From: Pullulanibacillus sp. KACC 23026
GTDB taxonomy: Bacteria > Bacillota > Bacilli > Bacillales > Sporolactobacillaceae
Reading direction: 5' to 3'
Length of the DNA stretch: 64,000 nt
Assembly (NCBI RefSeq): GCF_029094525.1
Contig: NZ_CP119107.1
Coordinates: 1,116,001-1,180,000, forward strand
This document shows positions 17,998 to 26,517 of the stretch, in pieces. Under the pieces are notes generated by a model. That model was given only the letters and a program-made list of their open reading frames with translations. It ran no database searches and was not told where the DNA came from. The translations under genes were made by a program, and so were the position numbers. Position 1 is the first letter of the stretch. Each line of letters begins with the position of its first letter.

Positions 17998-19239
17998 GTG
18001 ACAGATAGAGAAAACAAACAACGATACACACGTCGCGATATGTTGAAAATGGGTGCCGTAACAGGTTCGAGTTTGGTTATCGGAGCAAGCGGTTTTGGTT
18101 TAATAGCCAATCTTCTCGACCCTCCTGCAAAAACTGCAAAGGTAGCTGCGAAAACGACAGAGGACGTCATTCCTTTTTATGGAGAGCATCAGGCAGGAAT
18201 TATCACACCGCAACAGACCTATATGTATCTAGCGAGTTTTGAGCTCATGACAGAAAGCAAACAAGAGGTCGTGAAATTATTTAAGCGCTGGACGAAACTA
18301 GGAGAGCTCTTTACGGTTGGCAATTGGGAACTAGATTCCGCCAATAAGGCTCTCCCCCCTAATGACACAGGGGAAAGTATCGGCTTTTCACCAGGGAATC
18401 TGACCATGCTTCTAGGTTTAGGACCAACCTTTTTCTGGAAAAACGGAAAGGATCGTTTGGGGCTGGCTCATAAAATGCCTAAGTTCTTGAAAAAGATACC
18501 AAATGTCGGAAATCAGAAATTGGATCCCAATCTATCAGATGGAGATATTTGCATCCAGGTATGCTCTGAGGATAAGCAGGTTGTCTTCCACGCTATTCGA
18601 AATTTAATAAAGGAGGGAGTCGGTACGGTTTCCTTAAAATGGCTTCAGGATGGTTTTTTTAGCGGGGCTAAAGGGGAGACGAAGCGTAATCTCTTTGGTT
18701 TTAAAGACGGGACGGCCAATCCTAGCTTAGCTAATAAGAAAGAGGTAAAGGAAATTGTGTGGGCCGGTTCCGATGAGCCGAGTTGGATGGTTGGCGGAAC
18801 CTATTTAGCCTATCGGAAAATTCGAATGTTTATAGAAGAATGGGATCAGGACTCCCTGCAAGATCAAGAGGATACATTGGGAAGGCGAAAACAATCAGGG
18901 GCTCCGATGGGAAAGGTGCATGAGTTTGATGAGGTCGACGCTAGTAAAATGCCCGTTGATTCACATGTCAGGATTACTCATACCACGGGAGACCCGATCT
19001 TACGCCGCTCCTATAACTATGCAAATGGGGTGGATGCACTTACAGGTAAGATGGAGGCTGGCTTAGCTTTTATTAGTTTTCAAAAAAATCCTTGGAAATC
19101 CTTTTTTCCAAAATTAAAGAAGATGGGAGAATCGGATGCGTTAAATGAATACACAATGCACATCGGATCAGCGCTATTTGCTGTTCCACGGGGAGTTAAA
19201 AAAGGGGAATATATCGCGCAGCCTTTATTTGAGCTGTAA
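17998..19239 (+). CDS. efeB: EfeB DyP-type haem peroxidase, Tat substrate
   Basis: Deferrochelatase/dye-decolourising peroxidase that oxidises ferrous iron outside the membrane for uptake by EfeU. A twin-arginine signal (TRRDMLKMG) precedes a hydrophobic stretch near residues 20-45. DyP hallmarks follow: GFKDGTANP (catalytic Asp) near residue 240 and the haem-ligand region after DSHVRITHTTGDPILRRSYNYANG near 320-345. It matches B. subtilis YwbN (416 residues). GTG 17998 is favoured because GAGGTGA lies 5 bases upstream; GTG 17989 overlaps that ribosome site. tatA follows 35 bp downstream, as expected for a protein exported folded with haem. Confidence 0.93.
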   Translation: MTDRENKQRYTRRDMLKMGAVTGSSLVIGASGFGLIANLLDPPAKTAKVAAKTTEDVIPFYGEHQAGIITPQQTYMYLASFELMTESKQEVVKLFKRWTKLGELFTVGNWELDSANKALPPNDTGESIGFSPGNLTMLLGLGPTFFWKNGKDRLGLAHKMPKFLKKIPNVGNQKLDPNLSDGDICIQVCSEDKQVVFHAIRNLIKEGVGTVSLKWLQDGFFSGAKGETKRNLFGFKDGTANPSLANKKEVKEIVWAGSDEPSWMVGGTYLAYRKIRMFIEEWDQDSLQDQEDTLGRRKQSGAPMGKVHEFDEVDASKMPVDSHVRITHTTGDPILRRSYNYANGVDALTGKMEAGLAFISFQKNPWKSFFPKLKKMGESDALNEYTMHIGSALFAVPRGVKKGEYIAQPLFEL

Positions 19240-19274
19240 CACTAACATCACGACTTAGAAAGCAGGGAGAAGAA

Positions 19275-19466
19275 ATGGGATTAGGTCCAACAAGCATTAT
19301 CCTTATTGTTATAGTGGCATTTATCATCTTTGGTCCCAAGAAGTTACCCGAATTTGGTAAATCAATTGGGATGACCCTCCGTGAATTCAAAAAGACAACT
19401 TCTGGCCTTTTAGATGAAAAAGAGGAAGCTGAAATCACTTCAAAGAAACAAGAGAATGACAGCTAA
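19275..19466 (+). CDS. tatA: Sec-independent translocase subunit TatA (TatAy type)
   Basis: 63-residue TatA: one N-terminal membrane helix (residues 5-20), the FGPKKLPEFGKSIG hinge typical of TatA, then an amphipathic helix and a charged Lys/Glu tail. It exports folded Tat proteins with TatC. Its place directly behind the Tat substrate efeB parallels the B. subtilis ywbN-tatAy-tatCy arrangement, but no tatC follows here; a 13-bp hairpin terminator ends the operon instead. TatC must be encoded elsewhere. Ribosome site GCAGGGAGA precedes ATG 19275. Confidence 0.93.
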   Translation: MGLGPTSIILIVIVAFIIFGPKKLPEFGKSIGMTLREFKKTTSGLLDEKEEAEITSKKQENDS

Positions 19467-19559
19467 ACAAGGCAAGCTTCAAGCTAACTCCGCACCCATC
19501 AACAGGTGAGAGCCATGAATTTGTCATAATGCCCCAGGGGAGTAGAGCTAAATAAGAAT

Positions 19560-19600
19560 AAAAGTCATTCTCAATTAAAAAATAAAAGAGAATGACTTTT
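19560..19600. terminator. Bidirectional terminator after efeUOB-tatA
   Basis: AAAAGTCATTCTC (19560-19572) pairs exactly with GAGAATGACTTTT (19588-19600). A/T runs on both sides make it usable for the iron operon and for the convergent gene. Confidence 0.85.
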
Positions 19601-19620
19601 CCATTTTTCATATGTTTTTA

Positions 19621-19887
19621 TCAGGAATTAAATTGGACTTTCTTCTCATTCTGAAAGAGTAAGTAATGGGCGTTCTTTACTTTTTCCTCAATATAGTCAA
19701 TGGAGTAGTCACCTATGGGGTCGACAAGGTCACCAATGGCCCGAGAGAGGTTATCGATCACATTAAATAATGTCTCCATTTGCCTCGGTTCTTTCCTAAA
19801 ATTCATCTCATCCATAATCTCGTGAGCAAGATGTTGAACATTTCTCAAGCGGTTTTCCTTTGTCAGCACATGCCTCATCCTCCTCAT
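19621..19887 (-). CDS. Small hypothetical helical protein
   Basis: 88-residue protein, not recognised. It is predicted almost wholly helical and charged, with no membrane segment or cysteine (NVQHLAHEIMDEMNF, LFNVIDNLSRAIGDL). The start is uncertain: ATG 19887 has a poor ribosome site, while GAGGAGG at about 19879-19885 would serve the GTG near 19869 (giving about 82 residues). It converges with tatA across a shared terminator and has 200 bp of AT-rich DNA upstream. The frame shows reasonable codon use and an upstream purine-rich ribosome site, so it is probably real. No function proposed. Confidence 0.6.
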   Translation of the reverse strand: MRRMRHVLTKENRLRNVQHLAHEIMDEMNFRKEPRQMETLFNVIDNLSRAIGDLVDPIGDYSIDYIEEKVKNAHYLLFQNEKKVQFNS

Positions 19888-20089
19888 TGATGTCTCACGC
19901 TAATGGTTAAAATATATGGTTCATTATGCGAAAACATGAGTCAAATCCAAAGAAGAAAGAGGCAATTTCAATCGGCTATCTTTTTGGCACCAATATTTTT
20001 TAGGTGGAAATAATTTGATTTTTCAATTATGATGGGTCTATTGTTGAGTGTTTGTTTATTAGTTGTTTCATAGGGAAGGTTGATTTTTT

Positions 20090-20860
20090 TTGGTTGTTCA
20101 TCATTTGGATCCGACATTATTGCTATTATTAGTCCTTTTTGGTTTTTTAGCGGCTTTCATTGATTCAGTTGTGGGAGGCGGGGGACTAATATCATTGCCG
20201 GCTTTACTGTTTACGGGACTTCCGCCAGCCGCTGCAGTGGCAACCAATAAACTGGCAGGGACATTAGGTTCTTTGACTAGCACTATCATGTTCTATCGTT
20301 CAGGAAAACTTGATTTGAAATCGATTTATAAGCTCTTTCCTCTCGTTTTCATTGGGTCCATGCTTGGGGCCTGGACGGTCCATCGAATGAATCCGGATGT
20401 TTTAAAGCCTTTAATGCTAGTCATGCTAGCCGCTGTCGCCGTCTATACGATTTTTAAGAAAAACTGGGGACAGGTGTCGACCTATCAAAAAATGTCTTCC
20501 CAGCGTCTGGGCGTTTTTATGACCTTAGTTTTAGTAATTGGCTTCTATGATGGGTTTATCGGTCCTGGCACAGGCTCCTTTCTAATCTTTGCTTTTTTGA
20601 TGATTGGCTTTGATTTCTTAAAGGCGGCAGGGAATGCCAAGTTTTTAAATTTTGGCAGTAATATTGCGGCTTTGCTGATGTTTATCTTTCTTGGACAAGT
20701 CCATTATGGCTATGGCATACCGATGGGTTTAGCTCAAATAGCCGGTTCAATCTGTGGCTCCAGCTTTGCCATAAAAAAAGGCGGCGGCTATGTGCGTGCG
20801 CTTTTTATCATCGTCACCTTCCTGTTGCTCACTAAAAATGCCTATGATTATTTTTTCTAA
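20090..20860 (+). CDS. TSUP-family (TauE/SafE) membrane permease
   Basis: 256-residue integral membrane protein of the TauE/SafE family, with about eight hydrophobic segments. The family motif near residue 25 is IDSVVGGGGLISLPALL, and the mirrored second-half motif FYDGFIGPGTGSF is near residue 150. Members export sulfite, sulfoacetate or related organosulfur anions. The only workable start is TTG 20090, with AGGGAAGG about 10 bases upstream. The gene is monocistronic, with a terminator at 20867. The cargo cannot be inferred, because no sulfur gene is adjacent. Confidence 0.87.
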   Translation: MVVHHLDPTLLLLLVLFGFLAAFIDSVVGGGGLISLPALLFTGLPPAAAVATNKLAGTLGSLTSTIMFYRSGKLDLKSIYKLFPLVFIGSMLGAWTVHRMNPDVLKPLMLVMLAAVAVYTIFKKNWGQVSTYQKMSSQRLGVFMTLVLVIGFYDGFIGPGTGSFLIFAFLMIGFDFLKAAGNAKFLNFGSNIAALLMFIFLGQVHYGYGIPMGLAQIAGSICGSSFAIKKGGGYVRALFIIVTFLLLTKNAYDYFF

Positions 20861-20866
20861 CAAAGA

Positions 20867-20903
20867 GAAAAACCAGTTCCCTGAAAAAAGGAAACTGGTT
20901 TTC
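20867..20903 (+). terminator. Terminator after TSUP permease
   Basis: AAAACCAGTTCC pairs with GGAAACTGGTTTT (one bulged base) around a short A-rich loop. It also faces the end of the S9 peptidase remnant on the other strand. Confidence 0.75.
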
Positions 20904-20921
20904 TAGTTAGCTTTTAACTAA

Positions 20922-21508
20922 TTAAACTTCTGTTTGAACCTCTTCTTTTGTTGCAGGCTCCAAGTGCTTTTCAAGGAAATCAAGGACAAGCCGGTCAGCT
21001 ATGATTTCATTTTAGGACTGACGCCTGCAAAGAAAGTGGTGCTATCTTCACCTTTAATTAAAAGCTCATCTTCACCTGAATCTAGATGATAGATTCGGGT
21101 GTTCATAAACTTGGGATTGCCTTGACTTGTGACGTAGTAGAGTCGATTTCCGTCCTTCGTCAAATGACCAAAAAGGAATTTATCTTGCTTGTCTCCCGTA
21201 AGAACAGGATGCGGCCTTCCTCTGGCAACAGGAATGGCATATATTTGATAGTTCTCATCGCCATCCTTGTCAAAGGCAGTCAGGATGAATTGACCATTTG
21301 GATCGAACTAAGCAAATTGGCTACTTTGGTTATTGTAAGTGAGGGCGTAAGGATAAGTGGAAGGGAGGTCCATTGCCCATAAATTGAAAGCCCCGCTTAA
21401 ATTGCTGCTGAAAACGAGCTTTGTTTCATCTTTGTTCACAGTAAAATGAGAGATCGAATAGGTCCGCAAAAATTGCTCGATATCTGGTCTTGGAAATGAA
21501 ATAGGCAT
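20922..21508 (-). pseudogene. Degraded S9-type peptidase, internally deleted
   Basis: Reading the minus strand from ATG 21508, the first 66 codons encode an S9 peptidase N-terminus (MPISFPRPDIEQFL, TKLVFSSNLSGAFNLWAMDLP). An in-frame TAG near 21308 interrupts it, after which the same frame continues as propeller sequence (FDPNGQFILTAFDKDGDENY, LYYVTSQGNPKFMNTRIYHL) to a second stop near 21012. Immediately beyond, in another frame, comes VLDFLEKHLEPATKEE then a stop at 20922, typical of the extreme C-terminus of these enzymes. About 400 codons, including the catalytic hydrolase domain, have been lost by deletion. An intact S9 gene of similar type is divergent at 21729. This is a clear decayed gene. 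Confidence 0.85.
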
Positions 21509-21728
21509 AGCAACCTCCTAGAGTCATAGATTGTCCCTAGGTTTAATTAAGTAAAAAAGAATGAAAGGGCTGGGATATACTAATATTGTATAAAATTTAG
21601 TAAAATTAATAAAATTAAATTGATTTAAAAAATACGATTTATTACAGAGGAATTCATGGAAACGATCCCGAACTTTTATTAATAGAATAGATTTGTTTTG
21701 ACAATTAGAACTAGAGGGGGATTAGGGT

Positions 21729-23552
21729 GTGGGAACACTAAAACGCAAAGGGAAAGCGTATTCCGTTGAGTCTTTTTTTAAGTCAGAATCCTTGTTTGGC
21801 GGCTCCTTTTCACATGAGGGGGATCGGCTCCTTTACACAAGTGACCGAACAGGTGTTTATAATGCCTATTCTATTTCGACGTCTGGCGGTGAGCCAGCGG
21901 CCAAAACGGAGTCAACGAAAGATACGATTCAAGCGCTCTCTTATTTTCCTCATGATGACCGCTTTTTGTTCATGAAAGATTTAGGCGGTAATGAACTATT
22001 GCATATTTATGTCGGGGAAGAGGATGGTACGACAAAGGAGCTGACATTGGGAGACACCGCTCGTGCAGAATTTTACGGATGGACGCATGAAGGGGATGCT
22101 TTTATTTATGGTTATAATGGGCGGGACCCTCGTTATATGGATGTCTATCTTATGTCGACAACCAGCTATGAAGCGACCTGTTTGTTTGAAAACACCGAGG
22201 GATATCAGTTCCATGCCCTGTCGGCTGATCAAAAGCAGTTGGCTTTGTCCAAAGTAACGAGTGCCAATGATACCAACATGTATGTCTATGATTTGGAAAC
22301 ACAGGCGCTTACTCATTTGAGCGATCATGAGGGGGATGCCCATTTTTTGCCGCAAATGTTTGATCGGACTGGAGGCAGTTTGTATTACTTAACGGATTTG
22401 GATGATGAATTTTTGCAGCTCAAGAAAATCGATTTAACAACGGGACACTCTTCTCTTGTCTTAGCGGAGCCATGGGATATAACCAGTGCTGCTTTTTCCC
22501 ATGCCTATCGGTACATGAAATATATAGTGAATGAGGATGGGACCTATACGACGAAAGTTCTTGATCAGGCAACAGGCGAACGACTAGAAATTAAAGGCTT
22601 TTCACAAAGAGCTCTGACTCAATTAACGATCTCCCGCAGTGAAGCCATGCTCTGTTTCTACAGCAATACGTCCACGATGACCCCTAACCTGTTTGTCTAT
22701 CATATCAAGTCTGAGAGGCTAATCCAATTAACGAATACACTCAGTCCGGACCTTGATTCAACGGATTTAGTTGAAGTTGAAGTGGTGCGTTTCCCCGCAT
22801 CTGATGGGCTAATGATTCCCGCCATCCTTTATAAACCACATTTAAATGAGGTTGAAAAAGTACCTGCCCTTGTTTGGGTACATGGCGGCCCCGGTGGTCA
22901 ATCCTTAGCTCACTACAATGTGCTTATGCAATACCTGGCTAATCAAGGTTATGCAGTTCTTGCGGTGAATAATAGAGGAAGCTCGGGTTATGGAAAATCC
23001 TTCTTTAAAGCAGCTGACCATCAGCACGGCGAGATTGATCTGGCGGATTGCCTATCGGGAAGAGACTATCTTCAAACATTGGATTATATTGATGCGGAGA
23101 AGATTGGAATCATTGGAGGCAGCTATGGGGGTTATATGGTTGGAGCCGCCCTTGCTTTTCAGCCAGATGCCTTTAAGGTGGGAGTTAATATTTTTGGAGT
23201 GATGAACTGGGAGCGGACTCTGAAGAGCATCCCGGCATGGTGGGAATCAGGACGTGAGGCTTTGTATAGAAAAATAGGAAATCCATACACAGAAGTTGAC
23301 TATATCCGGTCTATTTCCCCGCTTTTTCATGCGGATCAAATCACGAAGCCCCTTATTGTCTTACAAGGGGCGAATGATCCTCGAGTGCTTAAAGTCGAAT
23401 CCGACGAAATTGTCGAAGCAGTAAAGAAAAATGGCGTGCCCGTGGACTATATCGTGTTTGACGATGAAGGTCATGGTTTTACGAAAAAGGCGAATCAAAT
23501 CAAAGGCTATCAAGCGATCGTTGACTTTTTGAATTGCCATCTTGCCGCATAA
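21729..23552 (+). CDS. S9-family serine peptidase (acylaminoacyl-peptidase-like)
   Basis: 607-residue prolyl-oligopeptidase-family enzyme: an N-terminal beta-propeller (about 1-340) and a C-terminal alpha/beta-hydrolase domain. The oxyanion region WVHGGPGGQ is near residue 385, the nucleophile Ser lies in GGSYGGYM near 465, Asp in GANDPRV near 550 and His in DDEGHGFT near 582, so the triad is complete. No signal peptide, so cytoplasmic. It likely removes N-terminal acylated residues or cleaves short peptides. GTG 21729 follows AGAGGGGG. It diverges from the remnant of a similar gene at 20922-21508, suggesting an old pair of which one copy died. Confidence 0.88.
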   Translation: MGTLKRKGKAYSVESFFKSESLFGGSFSHEGDRLLYTSDRTGVYNAYSISTSGGEPAAKTESTKDTIQALSYFPHDDRFLFMKDLGGNELLHIYVGEEDGTTKELTLGDTARAEFYGWTHEGDAFIYGYNGRDPRYMDVYLMSTTSYEATCLFENTEGYQFHALSADQKQLALSKVTSANDTNMYVYDLETQALTHLSDHEGDAHFLPQMFDRTGGSLYYLTDLDDEFLQLKKIDLTTGHSSLVLAEPWDITSAAFSHAYRYMKYIVNEDGTYTTKVLDQATGERLEIKGFSQRALTQLTISRSEAMLCFYSNTSTMTPNLFVYHIKSERLIQLTNTLSPDLDSTDLVEVEVVRFPASDGLMIPAILYKPHLNEVEKVPALVWVHGGPGGQSLAHYNVLMQYLANQGYAVLAVNNRGSSGYGKSFFKAADHQHGEIDLADCLSGRDYLQTLDYIDAEKIGIIGGSYGGYMVGAALAFQPDAFKVGVNIFGVMNWERTLKSIPAWWESGREALYRKIGNPYTEVDYIRSISPLFHADQITKPLIVLQGANDPRVLKVESDEIVEAVKKNGVPVDYIVFDDEGHGFTKKANQIKGYQAIVDFLNCHLAA

Positions 23553-23658
23553 CGCATAAGAATGCCAGCAATCTTAAATTGGGCGGTGCTACCCCCTTCC
23601 GAATTCTGCCATTTCCTCATAGGATGTATTAATCCTTTAATAAAGGGGGTATGAGGAT

Positions 23659-23757
23659 ATGGCATACGCAGCAGGTTGTGGTTTCGGCGGCGGTTTTGCT
23701 TTAATCGTTGTCTTATTCATCCTCTTAATCATTGTTGGTACGTCTTACGTCTACTAA
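23659..23757 (+). CDS. YjcZ-family sporulation peptide
   Basis: 32-residue hydrophobic peptide: a Gly/Cys-rich start (AAGCGFGGGFALIVV) runs into one membrane helix ending in GTSYVY. This matches the YjcZ/YlzH-like small protein family made in Bacilli, often during sporulation. ATG 23659 has AAAGGGGG upstream, and a good terminator follows at 23772. Whether it lies in the forespore or mother-cell membrane is not known. The gene is too short for most gene finders, but every element of a gene is present. Confidence 0.85.
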   Translation: MAYAAGCGFGGGFALIVVLFILLIIVGTSYVY

Positions 23758-23771
23758 AATGACCATTATAT

Positions 23772-23818
23772 AAAAGACCGTCTAGCTTCTCTGAAAGGAG
23801 AACTCAGACGGTCCTTTT
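23772..23818 (+). terminator. Terminator after YjcZ-like gene
   Basis: AAAAGACCGTCT pairs with AGACGGTCCTTTT around a loop of about 22 bases and ends in T. Confidence 0.8.
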
Positions 23819-23834
23819 AAATTTGGAGGGGAAC

Positions 23835-24830
23835 TGAGAAGGTTTGGGGTGGGGGATCCGAGAAGATTGGGGAGAATTCAAGAAGGTTTGGCGGAAATCC
23901 GAGAAGGTTAGGGAGAAATCCGAGAAGCTCGACCAAACATCCAAGAAGGTTAGTCAAAGATCCGAGAAACTCGACCAAACATCCCAGAAGGTCACCAAAA
24001 AATCCGAGAAGGTTAGCCTAATCCCAAAAGGTTTGAGAAATATCCAAGAAGCTCGGCCAAATATCCCAGAAGGTTAGTCAAAAATCCGAGAAGCTCGACC
24101 AAACATCCCAGAAGGTCACCAAAAAATCCGAGAAGGTTAGCCTAATCCCAAAAGGTATGAGAAAAATCTAAGAAGGTTGGCCAAATATCCAAGAAGGTCA
24201 GCCAAACATCCCAGAAGGTCAGCAAAAAATCCGAGAAGGTTAGCCAATCCCAAAAGGTTTGAGAAATATCCAAGAAGCTCGGCCAAATATCCCAGAAGGT
24301 TAGTCAAAAATCCGAGAAGCTCAGCCAAACATCCCAGAAGGTCACCAAAAAATCTGAGAAGGTTAGCCTAATCCCAAAAGGTATGAGAAAAATCTAAGAA
24401 GCTCGGCCAAATATCCCAGAAGGTTAGTCAAAAATCCAAGAAGCTCAGCCAAACATCCCAGAAGGTCACCAAAAAATCTGAGAAGGTCAGCCAATCCCAA
24501 AAGGTATGAGAAAAATCTAAGAAGGTTAGTCAAAAATCCAAGAAGCTCAGCCAAACATCCCAGAAGGTCACCAAAAAATCTGAGAAGGTTAGCCTAATCC
24601 CAAAAGGTTTGAGAAATATCCAAGAAGGTTGGCCAAATATCCAAGAAGGTTAGTCAAAAATCCAAGAAGCTCGACCAAACATCCCAGAAGGTCACCAAAA
24701 AATCCGAGAAGGTCAGCCAATCCAAAAGGTATGAGAAAAATCCAAGAAGCTCGGCCAAACATCCAAGAAGCTCACCCAAAAATCCAAGATGCCCACAAAA
24801 AAATCCCAAAACCTCCCCCAAAGAAGTCCA
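23835..24830. repeat. Tandem array of about 45 units of 21 bp with 124/103-bp higher-order period
   Basis: Nearly 1 kb made of 21-bp units beginning GAAG and ending ATCCnA. Main types are GAAGGTTAGTCAAAAATCC, GAAGCTCGACCAAACATCC, GAAGGTCACCAAAAAATCC and a shorter 17-19-bp unit GAAGGTTAGCCTAATCCCA. The short unit recurs at 24008, 24132, 24235, 24358, 24482, 24584 and 24708, giving a higher-order period of 124 bp, or 103 bp where one 21-mer is missing. Twenty-one bases equal seven codons, so parts translate as Lys/Ser/Glu heptads on the + strand and Leu-rich heptads on the - strand. Each short unit shifts the frame, so no long protein is kept. The array is best read as a non-coding satellite. 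Units at both edges are more diverged. Confidence 0.93.
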
Positions 24831-25018
24831 TGAGAGTCAGTTGTATCAATAAAATTAAAAGGTGAGTGTCAAACTAACTTAGAGTCTAAGTTCTTATGGT
24901 GAGCATAACCTTTGCATTCAAAACGGTCTGGATATAAACTTCGGAAAAGGAATGATTGACGGTTTATTCCTATGTAAACAGTTGATATTATCTTATTGAT
25001 TGTAGGTGAACTAGAAAT

Positions 25019-26035
25019 ATGACAACTAATCAGTCCAACACATCATTAAAGACTATAAAACGTTCTGTCCTTGATCTTGCGCCCATTTTGTCAGGGCAGA
25101 CGGCACGGGATGCTTTACACAATAGCCTGAATTTAGCTCAAGCAACGGAACAATCTGGTTATACACGTTACTGGGTGGCTGAGCATCATAATATGCCGGG
25201 TATTGCGAGCTCGGCAACGGCTGTTCTTATTGGCTATTTGGCAGGGGGGACAAAGACGATTCGAGTCGGTTCAGGGGGCATTATGCTTCCCAATCATGCT
25301 CCTCTGATAGTGGCAGAACAATTTGGCACACTTGAGTCACTTTATCCAGGCCGTATTGATCTTGGTTTAGGCAGGGCACCTGGAACCGACCAATTGACGT
25401 CAATGGCGCTTAGAAGAGACTTAAGAGGTTCAGTGAATGATTTCCCTGATAATGTCCAGGAATTGATTAGCTATTTTAAACCGGAGACTGAAGGAGCACG
25501 AGTTAGAGCGATTCCTGGTGAAGGACTTCATGTGCCAATCTGGCTGCTTGGCTCTAGTACTTTTAGTGCTCAATTAGCTGGAATGCTTGGCTTGCCATTT
25601 GCTTTTGCCAGTCATTTTGCTCCCCAGCAGTTGAGTGATGCCCTCTATCTCTACCGCCATCATTTTACACCTTCTGCTTATTTGGAGAAGCCTTATGTCA
25701 TGGCAGGTGTCAATGTCATTGCAGCGGAAACGGATGAAAAGGCGGAGTATCTCGCTTCCTCACTTTACCAATCATTCCTCGGAATTATTCGTGGTTCACG
25801 GAGCCTGCTCCAGCCTCCTGTTGAAAACATGGCTGAGCACTGGAACCCGATAGAAGAAGCCCATGTTCGAGAACAGCTTCAATATACATTTGTTGGCGGT
25901 CCGGAAACGATACATGACAAGCTTGAAAAATTCACTAAAGAAGCGCAAGTCGACGAAATCATCATTGCCTCAAACATCTATGACCAAGAAGCGCGAATTA
26001 AGTCCTACCAAATCGTCGCAGAACAGTGGAACTAA
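25019..26035 (+). CDS. Luciferase-like FMN-dependent monooxygenase (LLM class)
   Basis: 338-residue TIM-barrel flavin oxidoreductase of the bacterial luciferase-like group, close to the YceB/YhbW type. Typical segments are [46 protein letters not shown] and [14 protein letters not shown]. It would use reduced FMN and oxygen on an unknown small substrate. ATG 25019 follows GTAGGTGA. A terminator follows at 26050, so it is monocistronic. It lies about 190 bp after the 21-bp array. A separate FMN reductase gene at 29.8 kb could supply reduced flavin, but that link is speculative. Confidence 0.88.
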   Translation: MTTNQSNTSLKTIKRSVLDLAPILSGQTARDALHNSLNLAQATEQSGYTRYWVAEHHNMPGIASSATAVLIGYLAGGTKTIRVGSGGIMLPNHAPLIVAEQFGTLESLYPGRIDLGLGRAPGTDQLTSMALRRDLRGSVNDFPDNVQELISYFKPETEGARVRAIPGEGLHVPIWLLGSSTFSAQLAGMLGLPFAFASHFAPQQLSDALYLYRHHFTPSAYLEKPYVMAGVNVIAAETDEKAEYLASSLYQSFLGIIRGSRSLLQPPVENMAEHWNPIEEAHVREQLQYTFVGGPETIHDKLEKFTKEAQVDEIIIASNIYDQEARIKSYQIVAEQWN

Positions 26036-26049
26036 CACTTAAATTAAAG

Positions 26050-26089
26050 GGGACTGTCTAACCTATTTTCATAGGAGACAGTCCTTTTT
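26050..26089 (+). terminator. Terminator after luciferase-like gene
   Basis: GGACTGTCT (26051-26059) pairs with AGACAGTCC (26076-26084), then a T run. Confidence 0.8.
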
Positions 26090-26100
26090 ACGTTTCCTTA

Positions 26101-26439
26101 TTATAATTTAACAATTGTGCGCCCTTTTGCTTGGCCTTTCAATAGAAGGGGCAAGGCATCTAGTAAGTCGTCGAGCGTGATTTCGCGGTGAAGCGTTGAT
26201 TCTAGGTACTCTGGTTTAAGATCAGTGGCCATTCGTGACCAAAGAGGGGCACGTTCTTCCATTGGACAAAAAACAGAGTCAATGCCTATGAGACGAACGC
26301 CTCTTAGGATAAAAGGGAAGACAGTGGCTGGGACACTTGTTCCACCAGTAAGCCCGCTAACCGCTGCAACACCATTATAATGAAGTTTACTTAAAACAGC
26401 TGCGAGCGTGTCTTCGTCATGGTTGTCGCCTCTCTCCAA
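26101..26439 (-). pseudogene. 3' remnant of an AcuI/YhdH-type quinone oxidoreductase
   Basis: The frame encodes only the C-terminal third (about 105 of 330 residues) of an acrylyl-CoA reductase/YhdH-type zinc-independent alcohol dehydrogenase: AAVLSKLHYNGVAAVSGLTG, FPFILRGVRLIGIDS and the end LLKGQAKGRTIVKL. The catalytic and most of the nucleotide-binding regions are missing. Upstream there is room for only about 35 bases before the ndh terminator, so the 5' part was deleted. The first seven codons (MERGDNH) are unrelated to the family. Translation from TTG 26439 is conceivable, but a working enzyme is not. Confidence 0.8.
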
Positions 26440-26473
26440 TTTTGAAAATGGAAAAGGTGTACATACGAATAAA

Positions 26474-26508
26474 AAAAGCCCTGTTGCAGGTTATGCAACA
26501 GGGCTTTT
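26474..26508. terminator. Terminator of ndh
   Basis: AAAAGCCCTGTTGCA and its exact reverse complement TGCAACAGGGCTTTT with a 5-base loop. A-rich on the left and T-rich on the right, so it can act in both directions. Confidence 0.9.
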
Positions 26509-26517
26509 GGTTATTGA

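Noticed and set aside
21086-21382. 98-codon + strand frame
   Set aside because: It is the complement of the decayed S9 peptidase; the minus-strand reading has clear protein homology.
24137-24554. Leu-rich minus-strand frames in the 21-bp array resembling membrane or zipper proteins
   Set aside because: They arise from the repeat and are broken by frame-shifting short units; start codons lie within units and no ribosome site is present.
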